Assembly: GCA_964463485.1 (NCBI GenBank)
Contig: CAYXDO010000257.1
Location: 1 to 9,667, forward strand
Direction of reading: 5' to 3'
Source of the DNA: CAYXDO01 sp964463485
GTDB taxonomy: Bacteria > Myxococcota > Kuafuiibacteriia > Kuafuiibacteriales > Kuafuiibacteriaceae
DNA: 9,667 bases
In this document: positions 6,440 to 9,667 of the stretch, one piece after another
Layout of the letters: each line of letters begins with the position of its first letter
Numbering within the stretch: the stretch's first letter is position 1
Translations under genes and position numbers: made by a program
The notes under the pieces: model-generated
Databases searched by the model: none
What the model saw: the letters and a program-made list of their open reading frames with translations, nothing else
What the model was told of the DNA's origin: nothing

Positions 6440-7951
6440 ATGGTCGTCATGAACGCGGAGGCTGCGCGGATTCAGAACGGGACGACCATCGTGATCTTCG
6501 GCGCGAGCGGAGATCTCACGCGGCGAAAGCTCGTGCCTGCGTTGTTTCAGTTGGAGCTCGAGGGGTTGCTCCCTCCGTGTGCGATCGTGGGCGCATCGCG
6601 CTCGGAGATGTCCGACGAGGCTTTTCGGGCGGGGCTGCGGGAGAGTCTGGCCCGATTCAGTCGAACGAAATCTCTCGATCCGCGGAAGCTCGACGCCTTC
6701 TTCTCACGAGTCTTCTACCAGACGTGTGGGTACGACGATCCGGAAGGGTCGCAGCGGCTCGCCGAGCGCATTCGAGCGATCGAGGCGGAGCTCCGGTTGG
6801 CCGGCCACCGACTCTTCTACCTCTCGACGCCGCCGAACGTATTTGCTTCGATCGTGCGAAATCTCGGAGCTGCCGGGCTCGTCGAAGAGACTTCGCGATC
6901 GCACTCGCGAGTGATCATCGAGAAGCCTTTCGGAACCGACCTCAGTTCGGCGCAGGACCTGAACCGCCAGGTGCGTTCGGTGTTGGCGGAGCGGCAGATT
7001 TATCGAATCGACCATTACCTCGGCAAGGAGACCGTTCAAAACCTGTTGGTGTTCAGGTTTGCGAACGGAATCTTCGAGCCGCTGTGGAACAACCGCTATG
7101 TCTCCTACGTCGAGATCACTCACGCGGAGACTCTGGGCATGGAGGGTCGCGGGTCCTATTTCGATCGCGCCGGGATCATGCGGGACATGGTTCAGAACCA
7201 CCTCTTCCAGGTGTTGTCGCTGGCCGCGATGGAACCTCCCGCGAGCTTCGCCGCAGACGCGGTGCGAAACGAGAAGGTGAAGGTGCTGGAAGCCTTGCGC
7301 CCCATCGATCCGGCGATGGTGGAGAATCGGGTCGTCCGCGGCCAGTACGTGGACGGCGCGGTCAATGGGGACAAGCGGGTCTCGTACCGAGCGGAGAAGG
7401 ACGTCGACCCCAAGTCACAGACGGACACGTTCGTGGCGATGGAGCTTCTCATCGACAACTGGCGTTGGGCGGGGGTGCCTTTCTATTTGCGGAGCGGCAA
7501 GGCGTTGCCGAAGAAGGCCACGGAGGTCGTCATTCACTTTCGGGACGCGCCTCACCGGCTGTTCCACGGTGAGCGAGTCTCGGAGAAGGGCGGCAACGTG
7601 TTGGTCGTGCGCATTCAGCCCGACGAAGGGATCGACCTCCGGTTCGGATCGAAGGTGCCCGGACCCACCATGGAGATCGCGCCGGTCACGATGCAGTTCC
7701 GATATGCGTCGACGTTCGACGGGCAAGCGCCCGAGGCGTACGAGCGGCTCTTGCTCGACGCGATCAACGGAGATGGAACGTTGTTCATTCGCGGGGACGA
7801 GGCCGAGGCGAGTTGGCGGTTCATCACGCCCATTCACGAAGCCTGGCACGCCGGAGCGGCCGAGCCGAAGTTCTATCCCGCCGGGACCTGGGGCCCCGAG
7901 GAGGCCCATTTGCTCTTGGCGCGGACGGGGCGCGCCTGGCGGCAACTATGA
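6440..7951 (+). CDS. zwf: Glucose-6-phosphate 1-dehydrogenase
   Basis: This cytoplasmic enzyme oxidises glucose 6-phosphate to 6-phosphogluconolactone with reduction of NADP, the entry step of the oxidative pentose phosphate pathway. It has 503 residues, a normal family length. The nucleotide-binding motif GASGDLTRRK is at 21-30, EKPFG at 161-165 and the active-site signature RIDHYLGKE at 189-197. H254 in VQNH lies 62 residues after H192, the same spacing as the catalytic H240 and H178 of the Leuconostoc enzyme. PFYLRSGK and YPAGTWGP appear later, as expected. The frame is open upstream to 6275, but that part is antisense to the glucosidase gene and not family-like, so I start at ATG 6440; ATG 6449 is equally possible. 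The ribosome binding site is weak. gnd follows after 75 bp on the same strand, probably in one transcript. Nothing is missing or truncated. Confidence 0.96.
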   Translation: MVVMNAEAARIQNGTTIVIFGASGDLTRRKLVPALFQLELEGLLPPCAIVGASRSEMSDEAFRAGLRESLARFSRTKSLDPRKLDAFFSRVFYQTCGYDDPEGSQRLAERIRAIEAELRLAGHRLFYLSTPPNVFASIVRNLGAAGLVEETSRSHSRVIIEKPFGTDLSSAQDLNRQVRSVLAERQIYRIDHYLGKETVQNLLVFRFANGIFEPLWNNRYVSYVEITHAETLGMEGRGSYFDRAGIMRDMVQNHLFQVLSLAAMEPPASFAADAVRNEKVKVLEALRPIDPAMVENRVVRGQYVDGAVNGDKRVSYRAEKDVDPKSQTDTFVAMELLIDNWRWAGVPFYLRSGKALPKKATEVVIHFRDAPHRLFHGERVSEKGGNVLVVRIQPDEGIDLRFGSKVPGPTMEIAPVTMQFRYASTFDGQAPEAYERLLLDAINGDGTLFIRGDEAEASWRFITPIHEAWHAGAAEPKFYPAGTWGPEEAHLLLARTGRAWRQL

Positions 7952-8010
7952 GTTACGTCTGCGGGCCTCGGGTTCGCGCGTTTTGTGGAACACTCACCCG
8001 TTCGTCGAGA

Positions 8011-8016
8011 GAGGAG
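8011..8016 (+). promoter_or_regulatory. Ribosome binding site of gnd
   Basis: GAGGAG ends 10 bases before ATG 8027. This decides the start: the frame is open back to GTG 7985, but the 14 extra residues (MEHSPVRRERRTTE) are not part of the family, and ATG 8027 opens straight into the Rossmann fold. Confidence 0.75.
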
Positions 8017-8026
8017 AACAACGGAA

Positions 8027-9436
8027 ATGTCTGACAAGGCCAGCTTCGGACTCGTCGGCCTCGGAGTCATGGGCGCCAACCTAGCCGAGAACGTCGAGGA
8101 AAAAGGTTTCTCGGTCGCCGTGTACAATCGCACCAAGTCCAGAACCGACGAGTTCATGGGGCAGATCGGGGCAAAGCGATTCGTCGCCGCATACTCTCCC
8201 GCCGAGCTGGCCGAGAAGCTCGAGCGTCCTCGTCGGATCCTCATCATGGTCAAGGCGGGTGACGCCGTAGATTCCACGATCGAGTCGCTCGTCCCCCACT
8301 TGGCTCCTGGCGACGTGATCATCGACGGCGGCAACGAGTGGTATGAGAACACGGAGAGGCGGAGCGCCTCGCTCGCGGCGCGCGGCTTTCACTTCGTCGG
8401 CATGGGGGTGAGCGGCGGCGAAGAAGGTGCGCGCCACGGGCCCTCCTTGATGCCGGGCGGGCCAAAAGAGGCCTACGGACACATCGAGGGCATCCTTCGC
8501 AAGATCGCCGCGCAGGTCGACGACGGTCCCTGCGTGACCCACATCGGGCCGGGCGGAGCCGGTCACTACGTGAAGATGGTTCACAACGGGATCGAATACG
8601 GCGACATGCAACTCATCGCCGAGGTCTACGATCTGCTTCGTCACGGCGGTGGCCTCTCGACGGACCAGCTCGCGGACGTGTTCGACGAGTGGAACCGCGG
8701 GGAGCTCGAGAGCTTCCTCGTCGAGATCACCGCCAAAGTCTTTCGCAAGAAAGACGAAGGGTCCGACCGACCGTTGCTCGACGCGGTGCTCGACTATGCG
8801 AAAATGAAAGGCACGGGGAGCTGGACCGTGGAGGACTCCGCGCGACTCGGCGTACCCATCCCGACGATCGCGAGCGCGGTGGACGCGAGGCTGATGAGTA
8901 CGATGCGTCCGCTCCGTCTGGTCGCCGAGACCAAGCTCGTGGGCCCGCGACCCGCACCCAAGAAGGCCGATCACGACGAGATCGTGGCGGACGCGCGCGC
9001 TGCGCTCTACGCGGCCAAAGCGGTGAGCTACGCTCAAGGCATCGCGCTCTTGAACCAGGCCTCCAGCAACCGGAACTGGGGCCTCGCGATCGGTGAGATC
9101 GCGAGGATCTGGAAAGGCGGCTGTATCATTCGAGCGGCGTTCCTGCGACGAATTCAGGAGGCCTACGGACGCGACGGGGGCCTTCAGCACCTGCTGTTCG
9201 ATCACGAGTTCATCGTCGAGCTCGGGGCGCGTCAGGAGGGCTGGCGGCGGACGGTGAAGCGAGCGATCGACGCAGGGATCTCGGTCCCGACGATGTCGGC
9301 GTCGCTGGCCTACTACGACGCCCTGCGGAGAGGACGGCTCCCCGCGAACCTCACCCAAGCGCAGCGCGACTTCTTCGGAGCACACACCTACCAGCGAGTC
9401 GACCGCGAGGGAACGTTCCACAGCGACTGGGGCTGA
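8027..9436 (+). CDS. gnd: 6-phosphogluconate dehydrogenase, decarboxylating
   Basis: The enzyme converts 6-phosphogluconate to ribulose 5-phosphate and CO2 with reduction of NADP, the second NADPH-forming step after Zwf. At 469 residues it is the long, enterobacterial or animal-like form. GLVGLGVMGANLA (8-20) is the Rossmann motif, and NRT (34-36) after the second strand fits NADP preference. GVSGGEEGARHGPSLMPGG lies at 127-145. The signature HIGPGGAGHYVKMVHNGIEY (172-191) contains catalytic K183 and E190, at the same numbers as in the sheep enzyme. KGTGSWT is at 261-267 and the C-terminal QAQRDFFGAHTYQRVD segment is intact. It sits downstream of zwf in the same direction. No pgl lies between them, so the lactonase must be encoded elsewhere or beyond the window. 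A tandem repeat begins about 30 bp after the stop. Confidence 0.97.
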   Translation: MSDKASFGLVGLGVMGANLAENVEEKGFSVAVYNRTKSRTDEFMGQIGAKRFVAAYSPAELAEKLERPRRILIMVKAGDAVDSTIESLVPHLAPGDVIIDGGNEWYENTERRSASLAARGFHFVGMGVSGGEEGARHGPSLMPGGPKEAYGHIEGILRKIAAQVDDGPCVTHIGPGGAGHYVKMVHNGIEYGDMQLIAEVYDLLRHGGGLSTDQLADVFDEWNRGELESFLVEITAKVFRKKDEGSDRPLLDAVLDYAKMKGTGSWTVEDSARLGVPIPTIASAVDARLMSTMRPLRLVAETKLVGPRPAPKKADHDEIVADARAALYAAKAVSYAQGIALLNQASSNRNWGLAIGEIARIWKGGCIIRAAFLRRIQEAYGRDGGLQHLLFDHEFIVELGARQEGWRRTVKRAIDAGISVPTMSASLAYYDALRRGRLPANLTQAQRDFFGAHTYQRVDREGTFHSDWG

Positions 9437-9466
9437 CGCCACCGAGCGCGTCAGACAGTCAGCGTC

Positions 9467-9667
9467 CGATCGTCTACGTCCGCGTCAGATCGTCTGCCTC
9501 TGCGTAAGATCGTCTGCGTCTGCGTAAGATCGTCTGCGTCTGCGTAAGATCGTCTGCGTCTGCGTCTGCGTCAGATCGTCTGCGTCTGCGTCAGATCGTC
9601 TGCGTCAGCGTAAGATCGTCTGCGTCTGCGTCAGATCGTCTGCGTCTGCGTCTGCGTCTGCGTAAGA
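9467..9667. repeat. Tandem repeat, 20-bp unit with extra GTCTGC hexamers
   Basis: The consensus unit is AGATCGTCTGCGTCTGCGTA. Units begin at 9467 (degenerate), 9487, 9507, 9527, 9547, 9573, 9593, 9613 and 9633, and a tenth is cut by the window edge at 9665. Eight unit-to-unit steps are 20 bp or 26 bp (9547), and the last, from 9633, is 32 bp. The 26- and 32-bp units equal 20 plus one or two extra GTCTGC-type hexamers. The last two bases of a unit vary between TA and TC. Lengths of 20, 26 and 32 are not multiples of three, and the units contain stops on both strands, so the array is unlikely to be coding. Each unit carries one GATC. No gnd terminator is visible between 9437 and the array. Confidence 0.92.

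Noticed and set aside
8081..9442. 453-codon open frame on the - strand opposite gnd
   Set aside because: It is fully antisense to an unmistakable gnd, Arg/Val/His-rich and lacks any family motif. It is an effect of high G/C at third codon positions.
9467..9667. CRISPR array
   Set aside because: The units are contiguous with no unique spacers, and the length changes are whole hexamers, so this is a tandem repeat.

Overview
The window carries five convincing protein genes in high-GC, tightly packed bacterial DNA. Frequent GTG starts, HEAT-repeat and HD-GYP-like proteins and the strong G/C third-position bias fit a Myxococcota or other former deltaproteobacterial genome. That placement is an inference from style, because no marker gene is present.

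Layout. Positions 1-494 hold no convincing gene but contain four inverted repeats, one a perfect 17-bp dyad. Two genes follow on the + strand, joined by an ATGA overlap: a 556-residue HEAT-repeat protein (495-2165) and a 447-residue protein with a degenerate HD-GYP domain (2162-3505). They appear to share a related N-terminal domain. A 161-bp gap between convergent genes (3506-3666) contains an imperfect CACAGAG/CTCTGTG-type dyad. On the - strand lies a large GH63-type glucosidase (3667-6321). It is divergent from zwf (6440-7951), which is followed 75 bp later by gnd (8027-9436). The window ends in a 20-bp-period tandem array (9467-9667 and beyond) that starts about 30 bp after the gnd stop.

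How it works together. Zwf and Gnd are the two NADPH-producing dehydrogenases of the oxidative pentose phosphate pathway. The divergent glycosidase would release glucose or a related sugar from a storage or compatible-solute glycoside, so the right half reads as a carbohydrate-to-NADPH module; pgl is not visible here. The left half is a separate two-gene unit with no enzyme signature that survives intact. The HD-GYP fold has lost nearly all its metal ligands, which suggests a scaffold or sensor pair rather than a working c-di-GMP phosphodiesterase.

The least-explained parts are this HEAT/dead-HD-GYP pair, the terminal minisatellite with whole-hexamer expansions, and the structured 5' region. 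No mobile element, CRISPR array, tRNA or rRNA was seen.
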